Notes under the pieces: model-generated
What the model was told of the DNA's origin: nothing
What the model saw: only the letters and a program-made list of their open reading frames with translations
Databases searched by the model: none
Shown here: piece after piece, positions 17,213 through 25,668 of the stretch
How the letters are laid out: each line of letters starts with the position of its first letter
Position numbering within the stretch: position 1 is the stretch's first letter
From: Nevskia soli DSM 19509
GTDB lineage: Bacteria > Pseudomonadota > Gammaproteobacteria > Nevskiales > Nevskiaceae
Length of the DNA: 49,511 nt
Assembly (NCBI RefSeq): GCF_000711955.1
Contig: NZ_JONR01000038.1
Location: 1-49,511 of the forward strand
Direction: 5' to 3'
Position numbers and translations under genes: made by a program

Positions 17213-17534
17213 GGCGTTGATATGAGCGGCTCAAAAGTCAGGATCGAGAATAAAGGCGACCTATGGCGTCATCCACATTGGATTTCTCACCGATTTGACT
17301 GAGGCGGAGCGACTTGCGGATTCCGAGGGGCACGCATAAGGATAGCTACGATCGCTGAGGTGCCACCAATCAACCGTAATTATGCGTCCCATACAAAACA
17401 TCTATTTGCGTTATCTGTCGTGAGAGAGAACAATCATTCTCCAATTGTATCTTCGGTTTGGCGCGGGATCATATCCGCTGCAGCCAGCAGATGCAGTTAG
17501 TAATCTTTACTAGACGACACCGGGGAGCTTGAAC
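17213..17534. promoter_or_regulatory. divergent promoter region between two homologous membrane-protein genes
   Basis: This 322-nt region holds TAGTAA-TCT-TTACTA at 17498-17512, a perfect 6-bp-arm palindrome 23 nt before the rightward start. It also has AACATCTA at 17397-17404, the half-site seen twice before the NmrA-like gene, and ATTGGAG on the reverse strand near 17450. GGGGAG at 17522-17527 is the ribosome binding site of the rightward gene. The palindrome is seen; operator function is inferred. Confidence 0.45.
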
Positions 17535-18281
17535 ATGGCGCACATATCAACGATTCCTTTCCTGTTTGCGGCCCAATGCGCGCTCCTTGTCGCCGCGGGA
17601 AAGTCGGCAGATTCGGAGGCGGCTGGCCCGAAAAGGGCGATGCTGGCGGCAATTGTGTTAGTTGTGCCGCTGGTGGTGTGGGGCTTTTTTAGCGCGCGAT
17701 TCGCCTTGACTGGGGTCTATGCTAGTCCGGAATTCCTGACGTTCATGCCTGGCCTCTGGTTGCCGGCCGTTCCGATCGTTATCGCCACCACATTGTTACT
17801 CCTTATTCCTGCGGTCCGTTCGGGAATCCACGAAATCGCATTAAATACCCCGGCTCACTGGCAGGTTGCCATTCAGGCGCTTCGCATTTGCGCGATCGGT
17901 ACTCTGCTGCTGTCGCTGCGTGAAGGGTTCCCACTTCACGTGGAGCTCGCAATCGGCGTGACGGATATAACCTTCGGGTTGAGCGCCGTCCTGATTTACA
18001 AGGCCGTCAAATCCGGTCGCATTTCGAATGATGCGCTAATGTTCTGGCACATGGCCGGTTTTCTGATCATCATCGTGCCGGGTGAGCTTGCAATCCAGTC
18101 AGGTCTTCCGGGGCCGGCACAGGTTTTCTCGCACCTGCCGTCATCAGAGTCGATGCTGACGTTCCCGATGGTTCTTGCGCCGAGCCTGGTAGTACCAAAC
18201 TTCCTTCTTCTGAATCTGTTGGGCGTCTACTCCGCATACCTGAATAGTACCAAGGGGCGCAATCTGGTGTCGGCTAGTTGA
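17535..18281 (+). CDS. uncharacterised polytopic membrane protein (homologue of 16466-17212)
   Basis: A 248-residue hydrophobic protein with about seven predicted membrane segments, homologous to the leftward protein at 16466-17212 across most of its length. Shared blocks include PGLWLP, HWQVAIQALR, LPGPAQ and VLAPSLVVPNFLLLNLLG. The ATG at 17535 lies 7 nt after GGGGAG; a TTG two codons upstream is less likely. The pair faces away from a shared promoter region with a TetR gene at its left. Possible roles include two halves of a heterodimeric membrane protein or two isoforms with different regulation. I do not recognise the family, and no catalytic motif is evident. Confidence 0.82.
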   Translation: MAHISTIPFLFAAQCALLVAAGKSADSEAAGPKRAMLAAIVLVVPLVVWGFFSARFALTGVYASPEFLTFMPGLWLPAVPIVIATTLLLLIPAVRSGIHEIALNTPAHWQVAIQALRICAIGTLLLSLREGFPLHVELAIGVTDITFGLSAVLIYKAVKSGRISNDALMFWHMAGFLIIIVPGELAIQSGLPGPAQVFSHLPSSESMLTFPMVLAPSLVVPNFLLLNLLGVYSAYLNSTKGRNLVSAS

Positions 18282-18425
18282 TCCAGGAGGTAAGGCCACG
18301 GGTGCCTCACTCATCATGGCCATCGACCCCTTTGTGATTTGCGCAACGCTGAACTCAAGCACAGGAGAATGTGCCGTAGCGCGGTCGTGCTATTGCTGCG
18401 TATTGGGAATCTCGAAGTTCTAGAC

Positions 18426-20573
18426 ATGAAGATCAATAAGATCGTGGCACGCCTCGCATTAATCGCACTGATCGCAGCATCAATCGGGCTTTTCTTTCTT
18501 GCTGGCGGGGAGAATTATCTAAGCTTGGGTCAGCTGCAGGAGAGACAAGATGACTTTCGTGACCTGAAGGCGAGCCATCCTCTTTTGCTGGCTCTGGAGT
18601 TCGGAGCGATTTACGTCGCCATTACGGGCCTGACCTTACCAGGCGCGGCTCTGATGACGCTTGCGGCAGGCGCAATTTTTGGCTTGGTTGAAGGAACGAT
18701 CATCGCTTCGATTGCATCGACACTAGGAGCAACTCTGGCTTTCCTAGCGAGTCGCTTCCTACTAAGGGATTTCGTCCAGAAGAAATTCTCCAGCCGTCTC
18801 TATGCGGTGAATCAAGGAATGAAAAAGGACGGACCATTCTATCTGCTTACCCTCCGCTTGGTACCGGCGTTCCCTTTCTTCCTCGTCAACCTGCTTACGG
18901 CGCTGACGCCAATCAGCACGTTGACCTTCTTCTGGGTCAGCCAGATCGGGATGCTTCCAGGTACGATCGTCTACGTCAATGCGGGTACGCAGTTGGCCAA
19001 GCTGCACTCCCTTTCGGGCGTTGTATCTCCATCGGTGTTGGGCGCGTTCATCCTGCTTGGTTTGTTTCCGCTGGTCGCTCGACGGATTGAGCGCGGGATC
19101 AAGGCTAATCGAATCTATAGCAAATGGCCAAAGCCAAAGCGTTTCGAACGCAATGTCGTCGTGATCGGCGCCGGCTCCGCCGGTTTGGTATCCGCCTACA
19201 TCGCTTCAGCTGTAAAAGCAAAGGTAACCTTGATTGAAAAGCATCTGATGGGTGGCGACTGCCTCAACTATGGCTGTGTACCATCCAAGGCACTCATCCG
19301 AAGCTCGAGGATCCTTGCGCAAGCAAAGAGAGCGGAAGAATTCGGACTGTCCATTCCAAAAGCACACGCAGACTTTGCCAAGGTGATGGAGCGGGTGCAG
19401 CGTTGTGTTGCCGCGGTAGCTCCCCATGATTCAGTGAAGCGCTATACCGAGCTTGGGGTTGATGTCCGCGCAGGTACGGCGCGGATCACCTCGCCATGGA
19501 CGGTCGAGGTCGACGGAGAGGTCATTACCACACGCTCGATCATCATAGCCGCCGGTGCGGAACCGTTTGTGCCACCAATTCCAGGTCTTTCGGAAGCAGG
19601 GTACCTGACTTCGGAGAACCTCTGGGTATTGCGAACTCTTCCACGCAGGCTCCTCGTGCTAGGTGGCGGATCTATTGGCTGCGAGTTGTCGCAGGCATTT
19701 GCCCGGCTCGGTTCCGAGGTAACCCAGGTGGAAGTTGCGGATCGGCTATTGCTTCGTGAAGATCCCGATGTTTCGTCGTTTGTCCGCGAACGCCTGGAAA
19801 ACGACGGTGTAAAGGTCCACACGGCTCATGCCGCCACGTCGGTTGAGTGCAACAACGGGCAAAAACTGCTTCACTGCACCTCGGGCGACTCCCACGTTTC
19901 GCTGGAATTCGATGAGATCCTGGTCGCGATAGGCCGCAGGCCACGCATATCCGGCTATGGGCTCGAAGAAATGGGCATCACCGGAGGCGGCTCCGGGACG
20001 TTTCAGACAAACGAGTACCTAGAAACGCTTTATCCAAACATCTACGCTTGCGGCGATGTCGCAGGACCGTACCAACTCACCCACGTTGCAGCGCACCAGG
20101 CCTGGTATGCCGCCGTGCATGCACTCTTTGGCCAGCTCCGTCGTTTCCGCGTCGACTATTCGGCTATCCCCGCCGTGACCTTTGTTGATCCTGAGGTTGC
20201 CCGTGTTGGCCTGAACGAAAGCGAGGCCGAGAAGCAAGGTGTCAAGTATGAACTCACCCGTTATGGCATCGACGATCTGGATCGGGCGATTGTTGACGGA
20301 GATCAGCACGGTTGGGTAAAGGTGCTCACGGTACCAGGCTCCGATAGGATCCTCGGAGCAACCATCGTTGGAGAGAGTGCCGGTGAACTGCTTGTGGAGT
20401 TCACTCTGGCGATCCGGAATCGCATCGGACTCAACAAGATTCTTGGCACCATCCACGCATATCCCACTCTCGCGGAAGCCAACAAATATGCGGCCGGTGT
20501 TTGGAAGAAGGCTCATGCGCCGCAGAACGTCTTGCGGTGGCTCGAGCGATATCATAACTGGCGTCTGGGATGA
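18426..20573 (+). CDS. VTT (TVP38/DedA-like) membrane domain fused to a mercuric reductase-like flavoprotein
   Basis: A 715-residue fusion. Residues about 1-230 form a VTT/TVP38 membrane domain, with GLTLPGAALMTLAAGAIFG and the LRLVPAFPFFLVNLL segment typical of the family. From about residue 240 a class I pyridine nucleotide-disulfide reductase begins with VVVIGAGSAGLVSAY, followed by the redox-active pair in GGDCLNYGCVPSKALI. A second GxGxxG is LVLGGGSIGCELSQ, and YACGDVAG binds FAD. The C-terminal dimerisation domain ends with HAYPTLAEA, giving the His-x-x-Pro of the partner active site. No mercury-binding vicinal cysteines are at the C-terminus, so true MerA function is unlikely. It overlaps arsS by 4 nt (ATGA), so the two are translationally coupled. 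This fusion is often found beside arsS. Confidence 0.92.
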   Translation: MKINKIVARLALIALIAASIGLFFLAGGENYLSLGQLQERQDDFRDLKASHPLLLALEFGAIYVAITGLTLPGAALMTLAAGAIFGLVEGTIIASIASTLGATLAFLASRFLLRDFVQKKFSSRLYAVNQGMKKDGPFYLLTLRLVPAFPFFLVNLLTALTPISTLTFFWVSQIGMLPGTIVYVNAGTQLAKLHSLSGVVSPSVLGAFILLGLFPLVARRIERGIKANRIYSKWPKPKRFERNVVVIGAGSAGLVSAYIASAVKAKVTLIEKHLMGGDCLNYGCVPSKALIRSSRILAQAKRAEEFGLSIPKAHADFAKVMERVQRCVAAVAPHDSVKRYTELGVDVRAGTARITSPWTVEVDGEVITTRSIIIAAGAEPFVPPIPGLSEAGYLTSENLWVLRTLPRRLLVLGGGSIGCELSQAFARLGSEVTQVEVADRLLLREDPDVSSFVRERLENDGVKVHTAHAATSVECNNGQKLLHCTSGDSHVSLEFDEILVAIGRRPRISGYGLEEMGITGGGSGTFQTNEYLETLYPNIYACGDVAGPYQLTHVAAHQAWYAAVHALFGQLRRFRVDYSAIPAVTFVDPEVARVGLNESEAEKQGVKYELTRYGIDDLDRAIVDGDQHGWVKVLTVPGSDRILGATIVGESAGELLVEFTLAIRNRIGLNKILGTIHAYPTLAEANKYAAGVWKKAHAPQNVLRWLERYHNWRLG

Positions 20574-21547
20574 ATAAGAACCGGACCATCGTCCCATTCG
20601 ACGTAACCCTTGCAGAAAGAGGGCTTGCGATTGACCGCATGCCCATTGATGTGCTCCAAATTAATGTCGGAAAGGTTTGCAACCAAGCTTGTCATCATTG
20701 TCACGTGGATGCGGGTCCAAAGCGGACCGAAGTGATGGCCGCTGCGACCATCGAGCGTTTGATAAACCTGCTGGAGCACACCCCGGGTGTCACGACGGTT
20801 GACATTACCGGCGGTGCGCCCGAACTGAATCCAAACTTTCGAATGCTTGTTCGTGGCGCACGCGCGCTCGGCAAGCGCGTTATCGACCGATGCAACCTCA
20901 CTGTCTTACTGCAATCCGGGCAAGAGGGCACGGCTGAATTTCTTGCGGAGCAAGGTGTGGCAATCGTGGCATCTTTGCCCTGTTATTCCAAAGGAAACGT
21001 CGATTCCCAGCGTGGGCGCGGCGTCTTTGACGAAAGTATCGTGGCCTTGAAGAAGCTCAATGCTCTTGGTTACGGCTCTCCTGAGGGCGAGCTGGAACTG
21101 GATCTCGTCTATAACCCTGTAGGTCCCAGCCTACCGCCCCCACAATTGACACTCCAAGCGGACTACAAGCGAGAGCTTGATGAGCATTTCGGGGTCCGCT
21201 TCAATCGTCTGTTGGCTATTACCAACATGCCGATCAGTCGCTTCCTACATGACCTGCAACGGCAGGGGCAGTACGAACAGTACATGACGACGTTGCTGAA
21301 TGCGTTCAATCCCACTGCAGCGCGGGGCGTGATGTGCCGAACCATGCTTTCGGTATCCTGGGATGGCCTTCTGTTCGATTGCGACTTCAACCAGATGCTG
21401 GATATTCCCGTCGGTGGGCACCGACGGAGCATCTGGGATATCTCAAGGTTGGATGATCTAGAGCATATGCCATTGGCGTTCGGGGATCACTGCTACGGCT
21501 GCACGGCGGGGGCTGGAAGTTCCTGCGGGGGTTCGCTCACCAGATGA
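20570..21547 (+). CDS. arsS: arsenosugar biosynthesis radical SAM protein ArsS
   Basis: A 325-residue radical SAM enzyme with the cluster motif C37-x3-C41-x2-C44 in VCNQACHHCHVDAGP and the glycine-rich TGGAPELNPNF. The C-terminal half carries further cysteines in MCRTM, LFDCDFNQM and HCYGCTAGAGSSCGG, probably for an auxiliary cluster (the DUF3641-type domain). ArsS is thought to transfer the 5'-deoxyadenosyl group of SAM to methylated arsenic, giving the arsenosugar precursor. It starts inside the stop codon of the flavoprotein fusion and is followed by an MFS gene. No arsM is visible nearby, so the methylated substrate must come from elsewhere, or the cluster handles another metalloid. Confidence 0.93.
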   Translation: MNKNRTIVPFDVTLAERGLAIDRMPIDVLQINVGKVCNQACHHCHVDAGPKRTEVMAAATIERLINLLEHTPGVTTVDITGGAPELNPNFRMLVRGARALGKRVIDRCNLTVLLQSGQEGTAEFLAEQGVAIVASLPCYSKGNVDSQRGRGVFDESIVALKKLNALGYGSPEGELELDLVYNPVGPSLPPPQLTLQADYKRELDEHFGVRFNRLLAITNMPISRFLHDLQRQGQYEQYMTTLLNAFNPTAARGVMCRTMLSVSWDGLLFDCDFNQMLDIPVGGHRRSIWDISRLDDLEHMPLAFGDHCYGCTAGAGSSCGGSLTR

Positions 21548-21655
21548 ATCCATACAGGTTTGTGACTTGCAACGCCTCTGGAGGGCATTTGTGAGTGCCT
21601 GGCGTGTAGCAGCAGTACCCTCACCTTACCTAAGCGTCACAACGAAGGATATTGC

Positions 21656-23059
21656 ATGACGTCAAAGGCGGAACCACACGATTCTCGCGAATGCCACGAC
21701 GTTGCCGCAAAGCTGGATACCTTGCCGTGGAACAGATTTCATACGGTGGCGATCCTTGTTCTCGGCGTGGGTTGGGCTCTCGATTCATTCGAAGTCACTT
21801 TGATCAGCAATATTATTGGCATTCTGAAAGATCAATGGCGGCTCAACGCGGCCCAAATGAGTTGGATACTCGGTGCATGGTTTGTCGGCCTGATGATCGG
21901 AGCTTACGGGTTCGGGGTGCTGTCGGATCGATACGGCAGAAAGCGCATCTTTTTGACAAGCCTCTCAATCTATGGGCTCTTCACCGCACTCACGGCTGCG
22001 GCACCTGGATATTCTACCTTCCTGGTGTTGAGGTTTATCACGGCGATAGGCGTCGGAGCCGAATATGCGGCGATCAACGCGGCTGTCAGCGAGTTCATTC
22101 CGGCCAGTTTCCGGGGGCGAGCTGGGGCCCTGGTAATGAACCTCTGGACCGTGGGCGCGATAGCGGCCTCGCTGGTGGCGATGGTCCTATTGGCTGTCCT
22201 TCCACCTGAGCTAGCTTGGCGGGCTGTTTTCATCGTTGGCGCATTTATCGCTTTGTCGACGTTAGTGTTGCGCCGGCACCTCCCTGAATCTCCACGCTGG
22301 CTTCTTCTCCAGCAACAAAGAGCGGCTGCCAGCGCCATCATCGATGGAATATCGCGAGGGCAGGTTCGATTTGATCGCATCCCGGCGATAAAGATGCGCG
22401 TGCCATCAACCAAGGCGGATGGCGAATCGAAAATTCTGAAACTTTTGCGACTCCATCCCGGTCGTCTCGCCTTGGGATGTGCGCTCGATTTTGCCGAGGC
22501 CGCCGGGTACTACGGCCTGTTCGCATTCATTCCGCTGGTGGCTCTACCGATGCTGAAATTGGACGCTACCGCCATCCCTCTGTTCTACCTAGCTGGCAAT
22601 GCCGGTGCGCTGGTCGGTGGGCTCGTGGTCGCTTGGCTCCTGGATCGCGCTGGACGGAAGCTCACGGTTACCGCGTGTTATGGGCTGACGGCTTTGGCCA
22701 TGCTGGGGGTCGCCGCAGTTAGCTCCTGGGGCACGTCTTGGATTATTGCCGGCTTCGTAGTAGCGAATGTTCTGGCGACTGCAAGCTGGGTGGGCGCTTA
22801 CCCCACCTTCACCGAACTGTTCCCGACCAGTCTGCGCGCCACAGGTGTAGGCGCAAGTGTAGCAGTCGGTCGAATCGGCGCATTTTCAGCCCCGTTTTCT
22901 ATTACAGCGGCCGCCGAAAGGTTTGGCATTTCCGCGGCGCTTGTCCTCTTGGCCGGATATTGGTTTTTAGGACTGGTCGCGATGCTCATTTGGAACCGGA
23001 CGGGTGTCGAAGCGAGAGGAATGTCCTTGGAAGCTCTCGTTGGCGAGTCGGTGCGCTGA
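21656..23059 (+). CDS. MFS transporter (sugar/organic acid type, 12 TM)
   Basis: A 467-residue major facilitator with about 12 membrane segments. The loop 2-3 signature is GVLSDRYGRKRIF and its repeat in the second half is WLLDRAGRKLTV. RFITAIGVGAEYAAINAAVSEF resembles the AAHS/sugar-porter segment after TM4, and the central loop holds LPESPRWLL. A ribosome binding site (AAGGA) is 8 nt before the ATG at 21656. It follows arsS by 108 nt and precedes an outer-membrane protein, so it may export the arsenosugar-type product or import a precursor. The substrate is not readable from sequence. Confidence 0.9.
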   Translation: MTSKAEPHDSRECHDVAAKLDTLPWNRFHTVAILVLGVGWALDSFEVTLISNIIGILKDQWRLNAAQMSWILGAWFVGLMIGAYGFGVLSDRYGRKRIFLTSLSIYGLFTALTAAAPGYSTFLVLRFITAIGVGAEYAAINAAVSEFIPASFRGRAGALVMNLWTVGAIAASLVAMVLLAVLPPELAWRAVFIVGAFIALSTLVLRRHLPESPRWLLLQQQRAAASAIIDGISRGQVRFDRIPAIKMRVPSTKADGESKILKLLRLHPGRLALGCALDFAEAAGYYGLFAFIPLVALPMLKLDATAIPLFYLAGNAGALVGGLVVAWLLDRAGRKLTVTACYGLTALAMLGVAAVSSWGTSWIIAGFVVANVLATASWVGAYPTFTELFPTSLRATGVGASVAVGRIGAFSAPFSITAAAERFGISAALVLLAGYWFLGLVAMLIWNRTGVEARGMSLEALVGESVR

Positions 23060-23103
23060 TGAGTGAGTCGAGCGGCGATTGCTTATTTTGTTACGGGGGA
23101 AAT

Positions 23104-23958
23104 ATGCGTACGCGCGTTGTGCAACTTTGGCCAGCATTGGTCGTGTCGATTTTCAGTTCGAGCGCAATTGCGGCGGGCATGCCATCCGCCGTCATTGCTC
23201 CCCATGAATTCGACCTCCCACTCAAATTCAAGCCGATTAGCGAATTCGTAGAATATGGCTATTTCAATTCGGACGACAGAACCTATGCAGTGGATGGATC
23301 GACGTCCAAGGGGCCCGATGGTGCCACTTACGTAGGGATCTCGAAGCTAGCCTACTTGGCGTCGCTTGGGGACCGCCTTGGCTATGAGATAGAGGCCTTG
23401 GTGCCCCTAACCAAAGTAGCCGGCAGAGAGCCAAATGATTCCGGCGTTGGAGACCCCATTTTCGCGCCCGTTCTGTGGTTCAAGCCGACGGACAATACAA
23501 CCATAGGTGCAGATCTACTCGTTCAACCGGCCTGGGGCCAATCGAAGTTTTCCGCCCACAACCTAGTTGTGACGCCAACGCTCTTCTACGACGCCAATGT
23601 TTCTCATGTCAACGTGGATGGCGACATCGGGCTCAGCCTACCGAGTTCTCACGGGCAGGCGATTAATGATGTCAAAGATCCCGCCGAAACCGCTTTCGCG
23701 AACGTACGAGTGGCGTATGCGCTGACTTCGAAATGGTCGCCATATTTGAGCGCCGATTGGCAATATACCGGGAAAGCACGGGATGGCATGGACAATGCGA
23801 TCAACAACAGTCGCACACGGGAATTCGCGATGGGCGCTGGCGCAATGTGGATCCCGTTTCTAGCAAGCTCCTTGTCTATGAGCTATTCGCACGCGCTTAG
23901 CGGTGCGAACGTCGTTCAAACCGACGCCGTCTACTTTAGATATGTCTACAGCTGGTAG
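23104..23958 (+). CDS. outer-membrane beta-barrel protein (meta-pathway/transporter-like)
   Basis: A 284-residue protein with a signal peptide (MRTRVVQLWPALVVSIFSSSAIAA, cleavage near residue 24) and alternating-polarity strands that end in aromatic Y-V-Y-S-W, the usual barrel terminus. Segments such as SGVGDPIFAPVLWFKP and the repeated YLSADW-type strands recall the Phenol_MetA_deg/SphA-like outer-membrane family associated with uptake of organic molecules. The ATG at 23104 is used because GGGGGAAAT precedes it and the signal peptide starts there. It is 44 nt after the MFS gene, so the two may form an inner/outer membrane pair. Confidence 0.82.
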   Translation: MRTRVVQLWPALVVSIFSSSAIAAGMPSAVIAPHEFDLPLKFKPISEFVEYGYFNSDDRTYAVDGSTSKGPDGATYVGISKLAYLASLGDRLGYEIEALVPLTKVAGREPNDSGVGDPIFAPVLWFKPTDNTTIGADLLVQPAWGQSKFSAHNLVVTPTLFYDANVSHVNVDGDIGLSLPSSHGQAINDVKDPAETAFANVRVAYALTSKWSPYLSADWQYTGKARDGMDNAINNSRTREFAMGAGAMWIPFLASSLSMSYSHALSGANVVQTDAVYFRYVYSW

Positions 23959-23965
23959 GGCGGGG

Positions 23966-24940
23966 ATGGGGCGTGTTTGCCCCACCGACTATTTCTACCC
24001 GGAGGGTGCCTTACGCGCCGCTGACGATGGTGACGCCGACGTCGTGTATGCTGCTGGGGGGCTCTACGGGAACATCGAAGCGCTGCTGGAGCTCCAGCGG
24101 ATGGTTTCGCTTGAGCGAGGGCGGGTGCGCCTAGTGTTCGGCGGAGACTTCCATTGGTTCGATGTAGATGACACGGACTTTTCACGGATCGCCCAAGCTG
24201 TTGGTGACTTCGAGGCAATCTCCGGAAATGTGGAGCGCGAGCTGGGGCGGGACGAGACGTCCGCCGGTTGCGGTTGCGCCTATCCCCCCTTTGTCGCCCA
24301 AGGCTTCGTAGATCATTCGAATGAGATCTTCATGCGCCTGAAGCAGACAGCCCATCGGTTTAAGGAACACAGAGCCTGGCTGGCCGGCCTACCCACTTAC
24401 CGGAGCATTCGCGTAGCCGGGGAAAGGATCCTGCTGCTGCACGGAGATACTCGATCCTTGGCCGGGTGGGCGTTCGCTGCAGAGTCACTGTCGGCGAACG
24501 ACTCGGTCGCCGCTTGCGCCGGCCTCGCTGCTGCGACGTCCTGCTCCTGGCTGGCTCGCGAGTTCGAACGTGTCGATGCCCGTGTGATCGCATGCAGCCA
24601 TACGTGCCAGCCTATTGTCAGGACAATCGACGTTCAGGGGGAGCGACGTCTCCTTATGAACAACGGCGCCTGCGGAATGCCGAATTTCCGGGGCCATCGT
24701 TATGGAATCGTGACACGCATATCATCGGGCGCCCCTCCCGTGAGCGGGAGTCTCCATGGCATCCAGATCGGGCCTCTCCGTTGCGATGCGCTCGTGGTGC
24801 AATATAACAGCGACGCTTGGTTGACGCGCTTCGACCGGCAGTGGCCGCCTGGCTCGGCGGCAGAACGAAACTACGCCGAAAGGCTGATGCATGGCCCGCA
24901 CTACGAATTGCACCAGGCCTGGGAGCAGACACGCGCATGA
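23966..24940 (+). CDS. metallophosphoesterase-like protein of arsenosugar clusters
   Basis: A 324-residue protein. VVYAAGGLYGN near residue 28 stands where metallophosphoesterases have DxHGN, LVFGGDFHWFD matches GDxxD, and ISGNVERELG matches GNH/NxD. LLLHGDTRS and the later ACSHTCQPIVR fit the H-x-H type metal ligands, and MNNGACGMPNFRG replaces the NPGS end. The first Asp-His pair is altered, so substrate or metal use may differ from the classical enzymes. The ATG at 23966 gives the conserved N-terminal VCPTDYFYPEGAL. It ends in an ATGA overlap with the next glycosyltransferase gene. Dephosphorylation of a sugar-phosphate intermediate is an inferred role. Confidence 0.78.
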   Translation: MGRVCPTDYFYPEGALRAADDGDADVVYAAGGLYGNIEALLELQRMVSLERGRVRLVFGGDFHWFDVDDTDFSRIAQAVGDFEAISGNVERELGRDETSAGCGCAYPPFVAQGFVDHSNEIFMRLKQTAHRFKEHRAWLAGLPTYRSIRVAGERILLLHGDTRSLAGWAFAAESLSANDSVAACAGLAAATSCSWLAREFERVDARVIACSHTCQPIVRTIDVQGERRLLMNNGACGMPNFRGHRYGIVTRISSGAPPVSGSLHGIQIGPLRCDALVVQYNSDAWLTRFDRQWPPGSAAERNYAERLMHGPHYELHQAWEQTRA

Positions 24941-25668
24941 ATGAGCCGGCATGCTCGGATTTCCTGCGGGTGGAGGGCCAAAATCTGCTGTCTGTGATCG
25001 TCCCATTGGCCGCGAAGGAGAGCGGCTGGACCGCCCTGCTCGAACAGCTGCGGGGCCACCCCCTGGTCGGTGAGGTGATCTTGGCCAACTCGGCTCCGCG
25101 GAATGAAGGCATAGCGACGAAATCGTACCCGTCTTACCGGTTGATCGAGTGCTTCAGCGCATCCGGACGAGCTATACAGATGAATGCCGGCGCACGGGTC
25201 GCGACAGGCCGGTGGCTCTGGTTTCTCCACGCGGATTCTTGCCTAAGTGACGGGGCGATCCCCGCACTAGAAACCCTATTGAGGAGTGGACAAGAGTGCC
25301 TGGCTCATTTCAGGCTCGGATTCATCGGCGATGGACCGTGCCTGATGACCCTGAACGCCATTGGCGCCAACCTCCGGTCACGATGGCTCAAGCTGCCATT
25401 CGGTGATCAAGGCTTCGTGCTGCCTAGCCGCCTTTTCTGGCAATTCGGCGGCTACGACGAGTCCCGTACCTTCGGCGAAGACCACCAATTGGTGTGGCGT
25501 GTTCGGTCAGCGGGGCTATCTGTAGTAGGCCTGCCGGCGACCGTACTGACCAGCGCCCGGAAATATAAGGAGCGGGGCTGGATTGCGACGACGCTGCGGC
25601 ACGTCTGGTTGACGGCGCTTCAAGCCGGGCCGGAATGGTATCGCTTACTCCGGCGCCGATCAGGATGA
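24937..25668 (+). CDS. arsenosugar cluster family 2-type glycosyltransferase (TIGR04283-like)
   Basis: A 243-residue small glycosyltransferase-like protein. LLSVIVPLAAKES starts the nucleotide-sugar fold near residue 18. GRAIQMNAGARVATGRWLWFLHADSCLSD carries the 'R..Q.N.GA..A.G..LLFLHADt' signature of the TIGR04283 family seen next to arsS. GDQGFVLPSRLFWQFGGYDE follows. No membrane anchor is predicted. It starts in the stop codon of the metallophosphoesterase-like gene and ends overlapping the next glycosyltransferase, so the three are probably translated as a unit. A likely role is attaching or changing the sugar part of an arsenosugar. Confidence 0.9.
   Translation: MNEPACSDFLRVEGQNLLSVIVPLAAKESGWTALLEQLRGHPLVGEVILANSAPRNEGIATKSYPSYRLIECFSASGRAIQMNAGARVATGRWLWFLHADSCLSDGAIPALETLLRSGQECLAHFRLGFIGDGPCLMTLNAIGANLRSRWLKLPFGDQGFVLPSRLFWQFGGYDESRTFGEDHQLVWRVRSAGLSVVGLPATVLTSARKYKERGWIATTLRHVWLTALQAGPEWYRLLRRRSG

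Noticed and set aside
18426..20573. True mercuric reductase (merA)
   Set aside because: The reductase domain lacks the C-terminal vicinal cysteine pair and an N-terminal HMA domain, and no mer genes are nearby; the VTT fusion next to arsS explains it better.
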